This document shows positions 54,701 through 61,086 of a DNA stretch of 64,000 bases, in pieces (position 1 is the first letter of the stretch; each line of letters starts with the position of its first letter). The notes beneath the pieces were generated by a model. It was not told where the DNA came from. It saw nothing but the letters and a program-made list of their open reading frames with translations, and made no database searches. The translations under genes were made by a program, and so were the position numbers. Source of the stretch: Seriola aureovittata (taxonomy: Eukaryota > Chordata > Actinopteri > Carangiformes > Carangidae); the NCBI RefSeq assembly GCF_021018895.1, contig NC_079365.1:17087001-17151000 (forward strand), in the 5' to 3' direction.

Positions 54701-57700
54701 ATGCTGTCCCCATATCTCCTGAGCCATTCTTTTGTCTAAATTCAGTTTATAGCCCTCTTTTTTTTTCCCAGTTTACCGGCACACAGTGAGTGCAAACAGG
54801 TGAAAAAAACAAAGTCATGTTTGGCATGATTTCCCAAGACGGCAAGATATTGGCGAGACAAGAAAATGACAAGGAATAAGTTTGTGTGCGGAGAGGTCTT
54901 AGATTTATCGCAGCAGCACAAATGTTTTCTTCTTTCCAATCCTTTATCTTTTACAACAACTGTGCTACCACAGCATTTTGTTGTTAACAGGTAAACGTGT
55001 CTTTTTTAACACAGTATGATTATCTCACTCCAATCACACATCACCATCCACTTTATTCTCTCACTTGAGCACCTACAAAGTGCTAGAGCACTAATTTTCA
55101 AGAAGAATAAAGCGTGATGCTGAACAAATACAAGAAGAATGTAAGAATGCAGATTCACTGCAAGATCTGAATTTGCTTGACTTTGCCAATTTTCATATTG
55201 ACCTAATACTGGTAATACAACCACTCAACAGCTGAATGGAACTTCACAAATACCTGGTAAATATAATGGGAAAATGGTCTCAGACATTTGGAGTCCACTG
55301 TACATGAACACAGGTTCCACTGATACAGCCAACATTATAGGCGTTTTTGAAATCAATATATAAAGCCTGTTGTTGTTTGTCTTCTATCATATGGCTGCTT
55401 ATAAAAATGTATTCACTATGTTGTTCATGTGTTACTGTTGCAATGATGCCTGTTTTGAGTTAGACACGATAATCACATATAATTCTTTTATTACTTAACA
55501 GAGAGGGATCGATCTATAGTGGCCCTGAGAGCTCAACACACCGCAACTTCAGAAAATACATATGAACAGACAGAACAACCAAATAGAAAAAAATAAAGAG
55601 TTTTTCACCAGTTCTGATTGCAGGATTCAGATATTATTGCAAATAGCCTTAGCAGCCACCCAATTCATTGTTCGCTCATTTTCTAGCACCACTGACGGGG
55701 TGTTGACTTCAGTAATTCCATGCTCCACCAACCACAGCAACAACTCGCTCATTCTTGGGTGTTTTTTCCGTCGAGTTTTAGGGATTTTCTTTGTTTAGTT
55801 GTGTTTTTTTTTTTTTTTTTTATATTCCCTTGTGCTGTCCTCCTCTGTGTATCTGAGTTGTATTTTCTGTATTTGGTTGTATTTACTATGTGTGGCTGTA
55901 TTTCTTTTTGTATTTTGTAGCACATGTAGGCGATATAGTTATGCGATTGTGTTTTTCAACTTTCAAACACGCTGCTGTTTTTTTTTTTTGTCCAAATTGG
56001 TGAATATGTTTTCTTAATTTGCTTGTGGTTTGTCTATCTCTTCGGGTTTGGTTAGAAATGCCGTATCCATTTCCAATTCTCGTTTGTGTATTTTCTTAAC
56101 TTTCTGTTGCAGAGACATTTTCAGTGCTACTGGAGGTGTTCTCTTTCTGAAATGTACTGTACTCTACTGTACACCCACTCTAACACTTGATACATCCACA
56201 GAACTGTGTGAGAACGCACACCCTTCCAAGGTATGATTTGTAATCCATGTATAATTAATCTAACCTTGGTGACACCCTAATAAATTATTAGAAAAGATTT
56301 CCCTATGGCACCCTGAAGGCAGAAAAAAAATCCACTGTTTCATTTTTCATTTTTCATTGTGCTGTTTGAGCGAACAGGTGGTCCATCTATCGATTTCCCC
56401 ACTTCACTCCCATGAAAAAGACCGTGGTTAGATTAATGTCAAGCTCAGGAGCCACAGGCTGAGCAGGCCATCGGTTGTGTTTCTTACATGACCATGTTAC
56501 AGAGACAGAGCAGTTCCATAATACAGCTCACTGAATTTGTCTTTCCACCCTCTGTACTCATGTGTGAACTATATTTGTGTGTTTTCAAGCTTCTGGGCAG
56601 GTGGGATAAACACTTCATAGGATTTTTTTTTTTTTTTTAATCCCCACTGTAAGAGTAAATGCTTTATGCTGTGTGGTATATGCAACTCTGGGTTGACTGT
56701 GACTCATTTGGAATGGAGAGATAATTAGACAACAGATTGGAAAACAGTCTCTGTTTAGAAGAGACAAATAAGCCCTGGAGCTCAACCTCCTAGGTCATGC
56801 TGCTCGGCTCTCCTCGAACAAAACATATACACAACAAAACAAAAGCCAACCTCCACTTTAAAAGATCACTTGGTTTTTGAAACACAAACATTTGGAAAAA
56901 CGTTGAGTTTTGCTGCGCACATGCTGTCAGATGTAATATCATCTCAAACATGTCAAATGCTGTCAAGGAATAAATATGAAAAATGAAAATGACACATCTA
57001 GCAGGATGGAACAGTTAAATTGCCAAAGGCTAGATCCTACATAACCATATTCCCCTTCAACCACTCACCATTTGATTTCACTCTCTCACCTTTTGATCCA
57101 CATTGTTAAATAACACATCATGTAGGCTGGCGTATTGTTAAGAGAATAATTTTCTTTGTACACTTCTCCATGGTTTCACTTAAGAAACCTCAATCCCCAT
57201 CGCCCTGTATGTCAAGTCAGTCCAATCCGGGCTGCCTGCATGTTTGTGAAGCGTATGTTAACAGAATAACTGGTACGAGAGGAGGGTTACCCATCCTTAA
57301 AGTCATGAAGACAATATGAGACGTCATTTGCATCCAAATGGCAGCGCTTCATTTGTGATTGCTGTCATGGGCTCTCAGCCTTGCATAAGCACAAATACTT
57401 TAATTGATGATTAATGATTGTTATTTAGCCCTATTAATTTATATGCCTGGATAGGGTTGCCATATCGTTGCATACTGTGCAGGATACAGTGAAGGGACCA
57501 CAGCTAGGCCTTTTCCAGCAGGCTTGGTCTATACATTTGTATTGTCTACTAAAGATCAGCATCAAACAATTTGTAATCCTGCTCATGTTTATTTACCTCC
57601 AATAGACAGATATATGCAGATATATATACATATACCTGTGTGTATATATATATATATATATATACACTGCCTGGCCAAAAAAAAAGTCGCCACCAAAAAA

Positions 57701-58933
57701 AAAAGTTCACACACTCTAATATTTCGTTGGACCGCCTTTAGCTTTGATTACAGCACGCATTCGCTGTGGCATTGTTTCGATAAGCTTCTGCAATGTCACA
57801 AGATTTATTTCCATCCAGTGTTGCATTCATTTTTCACCAAGATCTTGCATTGATGATGGTAGAGTCTGACCGCTGCGCAAAGCCTTCTCCAGCACATCCC
57901 AAAGATTCTCAATGGGGTTAAAGTCTGGACTCTGTGGTGGCCAATCCATGTGTGAAAATGATGTCTCATGTTCCCTGAACCACTCTTTCACAATTTGAGC
58001 CCGATGAATCCTGGCATTGTCATCTTGGAATATGCCCGTGCCATCAGGGAAGAAAAAATCCATTGATGGAATAACCTGGTCATTCAGTATATTCAGGTAG
58101 TCAGCTGACCTCATTCTTTGAGCACATACTGTTGCTGAACCTAGACCTGACCAACTGCAGCAACCCCAGATCATAGCACTGCCCCCACAGGCTTGTACAG
58201 TAGGCACTAGGCATGATGGGTGCATCACTTCACCTGCCTCTCTTCTTACCCTGATGCGCCCATCACTCTGGAACAGGGTAAATCTGGACTCATCTGACCA
58301 CATGACCTTCTTCCATTGCTCCAGAGTCCAATCTTTATGCTCCCTAGCAAATTGAAGCCTTTTTTCCGGTTAGCCTCACTGATTAATGGTTTTCTTAAGG
58401 CTGCACAGCTGTTCAGTCCCAATCCCTTGAGTTCCCTTCGCATTGTGCGTGTGGAAATGCTCTTACTGTCACTATTAAACATAGCCCTGAGTTCTACTGT
58501 TGTTTTTCTTCGATTTGATTTCACCAAACGTTTAAGTGATCGCCGATCACGATCATTCAGGATTTTTTTCTGGCCACATTTATTCCTCGTAGACGATGGG
58601 TCCCCACTATCCTTCCAGTTTTTAATAATGCGTTGGACAGTTCTTAATCCAATTTTAGTGGTTTCTGCAATCTCCTTAGATGTTTTCTCTGCTTGATGCA
58701 TGCCAATGATTTGACCCTTCTCAAACAGACTAACATCTTTTCCACGACCACGGGATGTGTCTTTCGACATGGTTGTTTAAGCAATGAGAGGCAACTCATT
58801 GCACCAGTTGGGGATAAATAACTTGTTGCCAGCTGAAAGATAATCGCCCATGCAGTAATTATCCAATAGGAGGCTCGTACCTATTTGCTTAGTTAAATCC
58901 AGGTGGCGACTTTTTTTTTGGCCAGGCAGTGTA

Positions 58934-58973
<40 letters not shown>

Positions 58974-61086
58974 GGCCAACGCCATGCACCCGCTGGAAGT
59001 TAAGGATCATGATGTTCTTTTATTTATAGAGAGAGAGAGAGAGAGAGAGAGCGCATCATCTTTTTTCAAGCACATTAGCTGTGGAATCCATGTTCTTTGA
59101 CAGAGAGAGAGGTCAATGCAAAAACCTTCATCTAGATACAAAGGCTCGCTAAACTATATCTCATATAAATTATGAATCTGGAGGGTACACTTTTCTTGCT
59201 CCTTCTAAGCTTTTTTTTTTCCCAACAGCTGCTCCAATTGGTCATTAAAGTGAATTCCATCATCTTATTTAGAAGCACACCATCAAAGGAGCCATATGCA
59301 CAACCGCTTTGTAATGGCTGTATATAATCTGGTGCCCTTTAACACTACGCTGAACACAAAATGATGTGGCAAAAAATAAATCTAATTACTCAGCCATTCA
59401 GCATCAAAAGCCGCGCCTGCAGAGAGGGCTCCAAAGAATATGGCCAAGAAACAAACAAGGAGGACTCTAGCTGTGTGTTTGGAGATAGGACAGAGAGACA
59501 CACTGACAGCCATTTCCTGTTTTCATACACTGTTATATTTCCACTAATTATATGACAATAGAGGGGGTAAGAAAAAAAAAACATTTTATATAACCCCTCA
59601 AAATATAAGACTATGACACATTTGCAAATTCATTTTAGATAATGAATGGTAATGGCATTGTAAATGATAAAATTTGAAAGGCACTAATAACTCATTCTCC
59701 GCACCACATAAAAAAAGAGTGGGATTTCTGCTTTAATCCACGAGCCAGAATAAATAATACCAAAAGGTTTCAGACTTAATACCCTTTATATCAGTGCTAC
59801 AAGAGTTGGTGATGTCTGTTAATTTTTTTCCTGCGTTCCCATTATTACTTGCAGTCTGTTCCCCCTTTGTTTTTTTTATGCCTTTTCTTTGTCTTTTGGC
59901 ACTAATTGCATTGATAAATCAGTTGTGACCTTATGCCAAAAAACACGAGCAAGAAAAGTACCAACTTCTGCTTTTCATTTCATTTAAACTCTACTACTCA
60001 ACTTTCTTTTCCTCATAGCTTGTCACTTGACTTTCATTGATGTGATATCCTTGCTACTAAATCAAAATATATAAATTGTGTTTTTATTGTATTTTGATTA
60101 ATAACTGAAAAATGTGACGAGTAGTTTGCAAAATATATGTCATTTGTTTAATGTTTTGAATGTTAATTAATTGATGACTTGCAGCCATTTTTAAATATAT
60201 TACTGTTCTTAAAAAACCTCCAGTCTTAAGGTTTTAAAGGCTACGCTGCTAATTTTATGTTGCACTTTCATAAAGTTTGATAAAGGAACTCACAATGATA
60301 TAGTACACTGGCTACTACACTTTCCATAATGCAACCTGAACACTTTTTGCTGGACCATATCTGGTAAATTCCAGCTCTGTTGAACTCCACACCCCCACTT
60401 TGTAACACAGGCCTACTGTTCTGAAAATTTGTAGTAGCCAAGCATCATCATTCAGCATCCTCTGAAAGCTGCAGTTTACCTAAAAATAGCTATTGACCAA
60501 AGTAGATTTAGTTTTCTCTGATGGTCTGAAAAATCTTCAGCCTCTCAACCCACTAGAGCTTCCTGGAGGAGTTGAAACTGGATTTTAGAAGCATCAATGC
60601 GCCGCCTCAATTCTGCACCAACTCTGTGACACTACTGAACTTGTGAAGACTAAAATACCTGCTGAATGTTTAAAGTGCAACTGTATATTCAGTCAAATCT
60701 ACAAGCAAAAGTGAGTCTTGACTTTCATTTTGGTGTTCGAGGCCTTAATTATATGATATATAATTTCCAATAATTAAATATCTATTGGCTTGACAAGGTT
60801 TCAATTTGTTGTTCTCTATAAAACCTCATCTATCTAAACACTACAGTGACTTGCTGATTCTCCTACATTCAGCGCTGACCCTCGAGGCCCCATATTGCAC
60901 ATTTGTCAAAGTGTAGTGTAGCGACAGGATGTTTTACCTCTACAGGGAACCTTCTGCCACTTATGCTGTGTTCTGAGCCTGCTGATCCATTACTCTGGCC
61001 CCAGTGAAACTCCATCTTCTCAGCCTTAAAGCGGCCTGGCAGTCCAGCACCTCTCACAAAGTAGTCATCCTTCAGGAGAACAGCAA
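21615..61086 (-). CDS. ptprg: Receptor-type tyrosine phosphatase gamma, exons 1-26 of this window (gene span)
   Basis: PTPRG is a single-pass membrane phosphatase of the R5 subfamily, with an extracellular carbonic-anhydrase-like domain, one fibronectin III domain, a long stalk, a membrane helix and two tandem phosphatase domains. All 26 exons seen here have GT/AG borders and compatible phases; they join to 1,283 codons plus a stop. D1 carries [16 protein letters not shown] and HCSAGVGR and should be active. D2 has WPNPD and HDEYGAVSAG, with Asp replacing the nucleophilic Cys, so it should be inactive. The family's other member, PTPRZ1, is excluded by PTPRG-type stalk segments ([17 protein letters not shown]). 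The signal peptide and the first carbonic-anhydrase exons lie beyond 64000. Whether this is the a or b teleost copy is not decidable here. Confidence 0.96.
21762..22542 (-). other. ptprg: ptprg intron 25-26
   Basis: No gene seen. GCTGCCCCCTAGTGGCAAAA at about 22137 is a phrase I know from common teleost repeats; too little remains to name a family. Confidence 0.55.
22543..22678 (-). CDS. ptprg: ptprg exon 25: D2 pseudo-P-loop
   Basis: 136 bases, phase 2 in, phase 0 out; acceptor ACTCAG, donor GTAAGT. It encodes [40 protein letters not shown] and VFTDI. The invariant P-loop Arg is absent, so D2 cannot work by the normal mechanism. Confidence 0.96.
22991..23050. repeat. 28-bp inverted repeat with 4-base loop
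   Basis: Arms 22991-23018 and 23023-23050 are reverse complements with one mismatch; the loop is CAAT. It could be the terminal pairing of a small MITE or a remnant of one. No longer element is evident around it. Confidence 0.85.
23175..23302 (+). repeat. Common teleost dispersed repeat fragment
   Basis: ACCCAACAGTTTCCTCCATG, AGCAAACACTTGGCAATGG, AAAACTCCCTTTTAACAGGA and AGAAACCTCCAACAGAA follow the order of a very frequent teleost repeat that I know from memory. The family name is not assigned. Confidence 0.6.
23731..23873 (-). CDS. ptprg: ptprg exon 24: D2 with degenerate WPD
   Basis: 143 bases, phase 0 in, phase 2 out; acceptor TGACAG, donor GTATGA. It encodes [40 protein letters not shown] and GPTIVHD. 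WPN-P replaces WPD, and the P-loop Cys position is Asp (HDE). Confidence 0.96.
23996..24142 (-). CDS. ptprg: ptprg exon 23: D2
   Basis: 49 codons, phase 0 at both ends; acceptor TTGCAG, donor GTACGG. It encodes [40 protein letters not shown] and HDFILEATQ. Confidence 0.96.
24329..24457 (-). CDS. ptprg: ptprg exon 22: D2
   Basis: 43 codons, phase 0 at both ends; acceptor CTTCAG, donor GTACGC. It encodes [40 protein letters not shown] and QGL. Confidence 0.96.
24645..24721 (-). CDS. ptprg: ptprg exon 21: D2
   Basis: 77 bases, phase 1 in (Ser), phase 0 out; acceptor CTACAG, donor GTACAA. It encodes [20 protein letters not shown] and ASYIM, the D2 version of the recognition loop. Confidence 0.95.
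24722..25263 (-). other. ptprg: ptprg intron 20-21
   Basis: No gene or clear repeat. It contains a perfect 14-bp palindrome GTTGCTATAGCAAC at 24826-24839, resembling an RFX X-box. Confidence 0.6.
25264..25357 (-). CDS. ptprg: ptprg exon 20: start of D2
   Basis: 94 bases, phase 0 in, phase 1 out; acceptor CACCAG, donor GTGAGT. It encodes [20 protein letters not shown] and [20 protein letters not shown] replaces the KNRY motif, as usual in PTPRG D2. Confidence 0.95.
25358..25816 (-). other. ptprg: ptprg intron 19-20
   Basis: I see nothing beyond ordinary intron sequence. Confidence 0.55.
25817..25963 (-). CDS. ptprg: ptprg exon 19: D1-D2 linker
   Basis: 49 codons, phase 0 at both ends; acceptor CCTAAG, donor GTGAGC after AGG. 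It encodes [20 protein letters not shown], the linker [17 protein letters not shown] and [11 protein letters not shown]. Confidence 0.95.
25964..27072 (-). other. ptprg: ptprg intron 18-19
   Basis: AT-rich. TACAGTGAGGTCCAAAGGTC at about 26767 resembles the end of a Tc1-like element, but I find no partner end. Nothing else recognised. Confidence 0.5.
27073..27208 (-). CDS. ptprg: ptprg exon 18: D1 phosphatase, P-loop and Q-loop
   Basis: 136 bases, phase 2 in, phase 0 out; acceptor CTTCAG, donor GTAAGA. It completes [10 protein letters not shown] and encodes [20 protein letters not shown] and [15 protein letters not shown]. The P-loop Arg and Q-loop Gln are both present, so D1 should be active. 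Confidence 0.97.
27350..27522 (-). CDS. ptprg: ptprg exon 17: D1 phosphatase, WPD loop and catalytic HC
   Basis: 173 bases, phase 0 in, phase 2 out; acceptor TTTCAG, donor GTACAG. It encodes [38 protein letters not shown] and ends MGPVLVHC plus AG. The WPD aspartate (general acid) and the nucleophilic Cys are both present. Confidence 0.97.
27523..28719 (-). other. ptprg: ptprg intron 16-17
   Basis: I see no gene or identifiable repeat. A T(12) run lies near 28460. Confidence 0.5.
28720..28854 (-). CDS. ptprg: ptprg exon 16: D1 phosphatase
   Basis: 45 codons, phase 0 at both ends; acceptor CCTCAG, donor GTAACT. It encodes [20 protein letters not shown] and [20 protein letters not shown], ending TKVKK. 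KCDQYWP is the conserved motif ahead of the WPD loop. Confidence 0.96.
28958..29092 (-). CDS. ptprg: ptprg exon 15: D1 phosphatase
   Basis: 45 codons, phase 0 at both ends; acceptor TTCCAG, donor GTAGGT. It encodes [40 protein letters not shown] and VEKGR. AxQGP and DFWRMxWE are conserved D1 motifs. Confidence 0.96.
29093..29539 (-). other. ptprg: ptprg intron 14-15
   Basis: Nothing recognised. Confidence 0.5.
29540..29622 (-). CDS. ptprg: ptprg exon 14: D1 phosphatase, phosphotyrosine loop
   Basis: 83 bases, phase 1 in (Tyr), phase 0 out; acceptor CCCTAG, donor GTGAGT. It encodes [20 protein letters not shown] and INANYVD. The pair Y-DHSRVKL and DYINANY is the substrate-recognition loop. 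Confidence 0.96.
29739..29835 (-). CDS. ptprg: ptprg exon 13: D1 phosphatase, KNRY motif
   Basis: 97 bases, phase 0 in, phase 1 out; acceptor CTCCAG, donor GTGAGT. It encodes [19 protein letters not shown] and [13 protein letters not shown]. KNRYxNI is the conserved phosphatase motif of an active domain. Confidence 0.96.
29836..30900 (-). other. ptprg: ptprg intron 12-13
   Basis: Holds the teleost repeat at about 30480-30785. The stretch GGGTTTTGAACTCACGCCTC near 30160 resembles a tRNA-like tail found in some fish repeats; this is weak. Confidence 0.5.
30480..30785 (+). repeat. Teleost ATGCTAACATGCTCACAATG-type repeat
   Basis: GCATGCTAACATGCTCACAA, GATGATGGGAATGTCAGCAA, GTAAACCAAAGCACTGGACA and ATGGCAATCCATCCAATAGT occur in this order. 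The whole order matches a highly repeated teleost sequence that I know from memory. Old and diverged copy. Confidence 0.65.
30901..30992 (-). CDS. ptprg: ptprg exon 12: juxtamembrane to D1
   Basis: 92 bases, phase 1 in (Asp), phase 0 out; acceptor CTGCAG, donor GTATGC. It encodes [20 protein letters not shown] and [10 protein letters not shown], the helix leading into phosphatase domain D1. Confidence 0.95.
30993..33005 (-). other. ptprg: ptprg intron 11-12
   Basis: Besides the repeat at 32353-32895, there are A/T runs at about 31095-31135. No gene seen. Confidence 0.5.
32353..32895 (+). repeat. Dispersed teleost repeat with internal short tandem array
   Basis: Outer parts read AACAGTGGTTCTTTTACCTT, CAGATGAACTCAAGTACCCC and ATACCCCTGGTTGGGAATCA, a combination I know from fish genomes. 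Between about 32440 and 32740 there is a tandem array of TATCCATCACTTTAAGCTAA with AACTATTTTAACTGT spacers, units diverged. Confidence 0.65.
33006..33097 (-). CDS. ptprg: ptprg exon 11: juxtamembrane
   Basis: 92 bases, phase 2 in, phase 1 out; acceptor CTGTAG, donor GTGAGC. It encodes [20 protein letters not shown] and [10 protein letters not shown]. The direct join to exon 10 gives [12 protein letters not shown], like the PTPRG/PTPRZ juxtamembrane region. Confidence 0.95.
33098..35809 (-). other. ptprg: ptprg intron 10-11
   Basis: Contains the candidate cassette exon at 34006-34044 and its upstream pyrimidine-rich tract (+ strand GA-rich, about 34090-34150). No other exon with fitting phase was recognised. 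Confidence 0.5.
34006..34044 (-). CDS. ptprg: Candidate 39-nt cassette exon of ptprg (unproven)
   Basis: The acceptor TGTCTTAAAG ends at 34045 and the donor GTAGGA starts at 34005. The piece is phase 2 at both ends and 39 bases long, so it can be included or skipped without a frame change. It would insert [13 protein letters not shown] after VYWR and before RFFQTAHF. A long CT-rich tract lies 45-105 bases upstream on the coding strand (+ strand GA-rich, about 34090-34150), as often seen before regulated microexons. It could also be chance, or the end of an alternative first exon starting at its own ATG. Confidence 0.35.
35810..35948 (-). CDS. ptprg: ptprg exon 10: transmembrane segment
   Basis: 139 bases, phase 1 in, phase 2 out; acceptor TTCCAG, donor GTGAGC. 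It encodes [18 protein letters not shown], then a hydrophobic helix [20 protein letters not shown] and the cytosolic anchor VYWR. The phase-2 end (AG) can join exon 11 directly or the candidate cassette at 34006-34044. Confidence 0.96.
35949..36946 (-). other. ptprg: ptprg intron 9-10
   Basis: No gene or clear repeat. An A-rich stretch lies at about 36523-36545. Confidence 0.5.
36947..37691 (-). CDS. ptprg: ptprg exon 9: long mucin-like and acidic extracellular stalk
   Basis: 745 bases (248 codons), phase 0 in, phase 1 out; acceptor CCCTCAG, donor GTGAGC. It opens with [20 protein letters not shown] and [18 protein letters not shown], which identify PTPRG rather than PTPRZ1. The middle is Ser/Thr/Pro-rich, fit for O-glycosylation. 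It then has a low-complexity acidic block ([20 protein letters not shown]) followed by KKRKNK, and ends WPFSVHTG. Long + strand ORFs over this exon are antisense shadows. Confidence 0.95.
37795..37844 (-). CDS. ptprg: ptprg exon 8: stalk
   Basis: 50 bases, phase 1 in, phase 0 out; acceptor TTCCAG, donor GTGAGT. It encodes [16 protein letters not shown] after a split Ala codon. The sequence is close to the mammalian PTPRG stalk as I remember it. Confidence 0.93.
37938..38046 (-). CDS. ptprg: ptprg exon 7: fibronectin type III domain, second part
   Basis: 109 bases, phase 0 in, phase 1 out; acceptor CTTGCAG, donor GTAGCT. It encodes [36 protein letters not shown]. The LYLFRVQAV strand is the typical F strand of the domain. 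Confidence 0.95.
38047..40426 (-). other. ptprg: ptprg intron 6-7
   Basis: Holds a LINE reverse-transcriptase scrap at 38957-39151. The rest is not recognised. Confidence 0.5.
38957..39151 (-). pseudogene. LINE reverse-transcriptase C-terminal fragment
   Basis: The - strand reads [20 protein letters not shown] and [17 protein letters not shown]. The motif LQxVQNAAARxxTxxxxxDHxxPVL is typical of the end of LINE (L2/Rex-like) reverse transcriptases. The short open piece lies in a non-coding intron with no flanking domains. Confidence 0.6.
40427..40611 (-). CDS. ptprg: ptprg exon 6: fibronectin type III domain, first part
   Basis: 185 bases, phase 1 in (completes Val), phase 0 out; acceptor TTTCAG, donor GTGAGC. 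It encodes [40 protein letters not shown] and [20 protein letters not shown]. Proline, tryptophan and tyrosine positions fit the A-E strands of a fibronectin III fold. The open frame continues past the donor, but the join ATG/AAA to exon 7 fits the family. Confidence 0.95.
42404..43592 (+). mobile_element. Decayed Tc1/mariner transposon
   Basis: Both ends are flanked by TA (42402-42403 and 43593-43594). The left end CAGTGCATTCAGAAAGTATT matches the inverse of the right end (GAATACTTTCTGAACGCACT). The + strand transposase is broken into frames: [12 protein letters not shown] around the first catalytic Asp (about 42840), then [18 protein letters not shown] after a shift (about 42965), then VNVLEWPS followed by an in-frame stop (43166-43168). 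The later frame resumes with the [11 protein letters not shown] region. Non-functional. Confidence 0.85.
44278..44328 (+). repeat. CA/GCAC microsatellite
   Basis: Alternating CACA and GCACGCACA words of about 50 bases in intron 5-6. Confidence 0.8.
46491..46683 (-). CDS. ptprg: ptprg exon 5: end of carbonic-anhydrase-like domain
   Basis: 193 bases, phase 0 in, phase 1 out; acceptor CTAG, donor GTACGT. It encodes [38 protein letters not shown] and a linker ending STEASR. This closes the carbonic-anhydrase-like fold before the fibronectin domain. Confidence 0.95.
46684..47814 (-). other. ptprg: ptprg intron 4-5
   Basis: Carries the microsatellite at 47749-47798 next to the exon 4 donor. Nothing else recognised. 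Confidence 0.5.
47749..47798. repeat. TG microsatellite (CA-rich in the ptprg transcript)
   Basis: TG repeats interrupted by TGTCCG. On the ptprg strand this is a CA repeat beginning about 17 bases after the exon 4 donor. CA repeats near 5' splice sites are known binding sites for hnRNP L. An effect here is inference. Confidence 0.9.
47815..47972 (-). CDS. ptprg: ptprg exon 4: carbonic-anhydrase-like domain core
   Basis: 158 bases, phase 1 in, phase 0 out; acceptor ACACAG, donor GTGCGT. It encodes [34 protein letters not shown] and RPVYLSHSQ. The stretch [13 protein letters not shown]-x-V-x-W is the carbonic anhydrase family signature near the active-site threonine. A CA-rich microsatellite starts about 17 bases into the following intron. 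Confidence 0.97.
47973..50946 (-). other. ptprg: ptprg intron 3-4
   Basis: Contains a possible retroelement fragment at 49540-49985, a short tandem of TTAAGACAGATCC-like words at about 48367-48410 and an AAAC microsatellite at 50525-50549. No gene seen. Confidence 0.5.
49540..49985 (+). repeat. Possible retroelement (LTR-like) fragment
   Basis: Pyrimidine-rich GCCTG-repeating sequence ending GTGCTCTTGGGTCCCATTCC and TGAGAACTGTGACA. It resembles the 3' ends of teleost retroelements that I remember (CTTGGGTCC...CGTGACA). I see no coding domain. Weak. Confidence 0.35.
50947..51013 (-). CDS. ptprg: ptprg exon 3: carbonic-anhydrase-like domain
   Basis: 67 bases, phase 0 in, phase 1 out; acceptor CTGCAG, donor GTAAGT. 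It encodes [20 protein letters not shown] and HH. The split codon joins exon 4 as Glu. Confidence 0.95.
51014..53077 (-). other. ptprg: ptprg intron 2-3
   Basis: A teleost repeat fragment lies at about 52840-52990 and a TA run at about 52645-52660. Nothing else recognised. Confidence 0.5.
52840..52990 (+). repeat. Teleost repeat fragment
   Basis: GGACCAAATTTCACAGCAAT, then CACCATGCTACCACTAGAGC and CATGG resemble part of the same kind of high-copy teleost sequence as at 30480-30785. Confidence 0.45.
53078..53173 (-). CDS. ptprg: ptprg exon 2: carbonic-anhydrase-like domain
   Basis: 32 codons, phase 0 at both ends; acceptor CACAG, donor GTAAAG. It encodes [18 protein letters not shown] through to MAVFFE. 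Joined to exon 1 it reads PVE-MQ, where active enzymes have E-x-H. The third zinc histidine is therefore Gln. The intron upstream is the largest in the window (7.8 kb). Confidence 0.95.
55510..56150. repeat. T-rich MITE-like repeat (uncertain)
   Basis: Begins with GTGGCCCTGAGAGCTCAACA and CACCGCAACTTCAGAAAATA, a phrase I know from short non-autonomous fish elements. The T-rich right part holds TTTTCTTAACTTTCTGTTGC, a loose inverse of the left part. The ends are not well defined. Confidence 0.35.
57665..58931 (-). mobile_element. Near-intact Tc1/mariner transposon in a TA microsatellite
   Basis: 1,267 bases flanked by TA on both sides, inserted in a TA repeat (about 57640-57664 and 58932-58955). 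The 30-bp terminal inverted repeats (start CACTGCCTGGCC, A(9), GTCGCCACC) are identical at both ends, so the copy is young. It carries one transposase gene on the - strand (57827-58770). Confidence 0.95.
57827..58770 (-). pseudogene. Tc1/mariner transposase with one frameshift
   Basis: About 314 residues if read through. The N-terminal frame (58246-58770) has two helix-turn-helix regions: [20 protein letters not shown], and [16 protein letters not shown]. The C-terminal frame (57827-58303) has the DDE-type catalytic core: [19 protein letters not shown] and NPIENLWD. The frames part at an A(6) run on the coding strand (58360-58365), one base short compared with a continuous reading. Between the second Asp (of DDN) and the Glu I count 36 residues, not the 34 of classical Tc1. 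The lost base may be a true mutation or a homopolymer sequencing error. Confidence 0.9.
59029..59052 (+). repeat. GA microsatellite
   Basis: About 12 GA dinucleotides in ptprg intron 1-2. Confidence 0.9.
60938..61086 (-). CDS. ptprg: ptprg exon 1 of window: carbonic-anhydrase-like domain
   Basis: 149 bases, phase 1 in (completes a Val), phase 0 out; acceptor CTCCAG, donor GTAAAA. It encodes [20 protein letters not shown], then [16 protein letters not shown], and ends at RRFPVE. In active carbonic anhydrases the strand reads H-x-H-W; here it is E-F-H-W, so the first zinc histidine is lost. This matches the known non-catalytic state of the PTPRG domain, which acts in ligand binding. Confidence 0.95.

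Larger units (their letters stand above)
53174..60937 (-). other. ptprg: ptprg intron 1-2
   Basis: 7.8 kb. Holds the Tc1/mariner copy at 57665-58931, a repeat-like T-rich region at 55510-56150, a T(9)-ATA-A(19) stretch at about 53632-53662 and a GA repeat at about 59029-59052. No exon seen. Confidence 0.5.
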
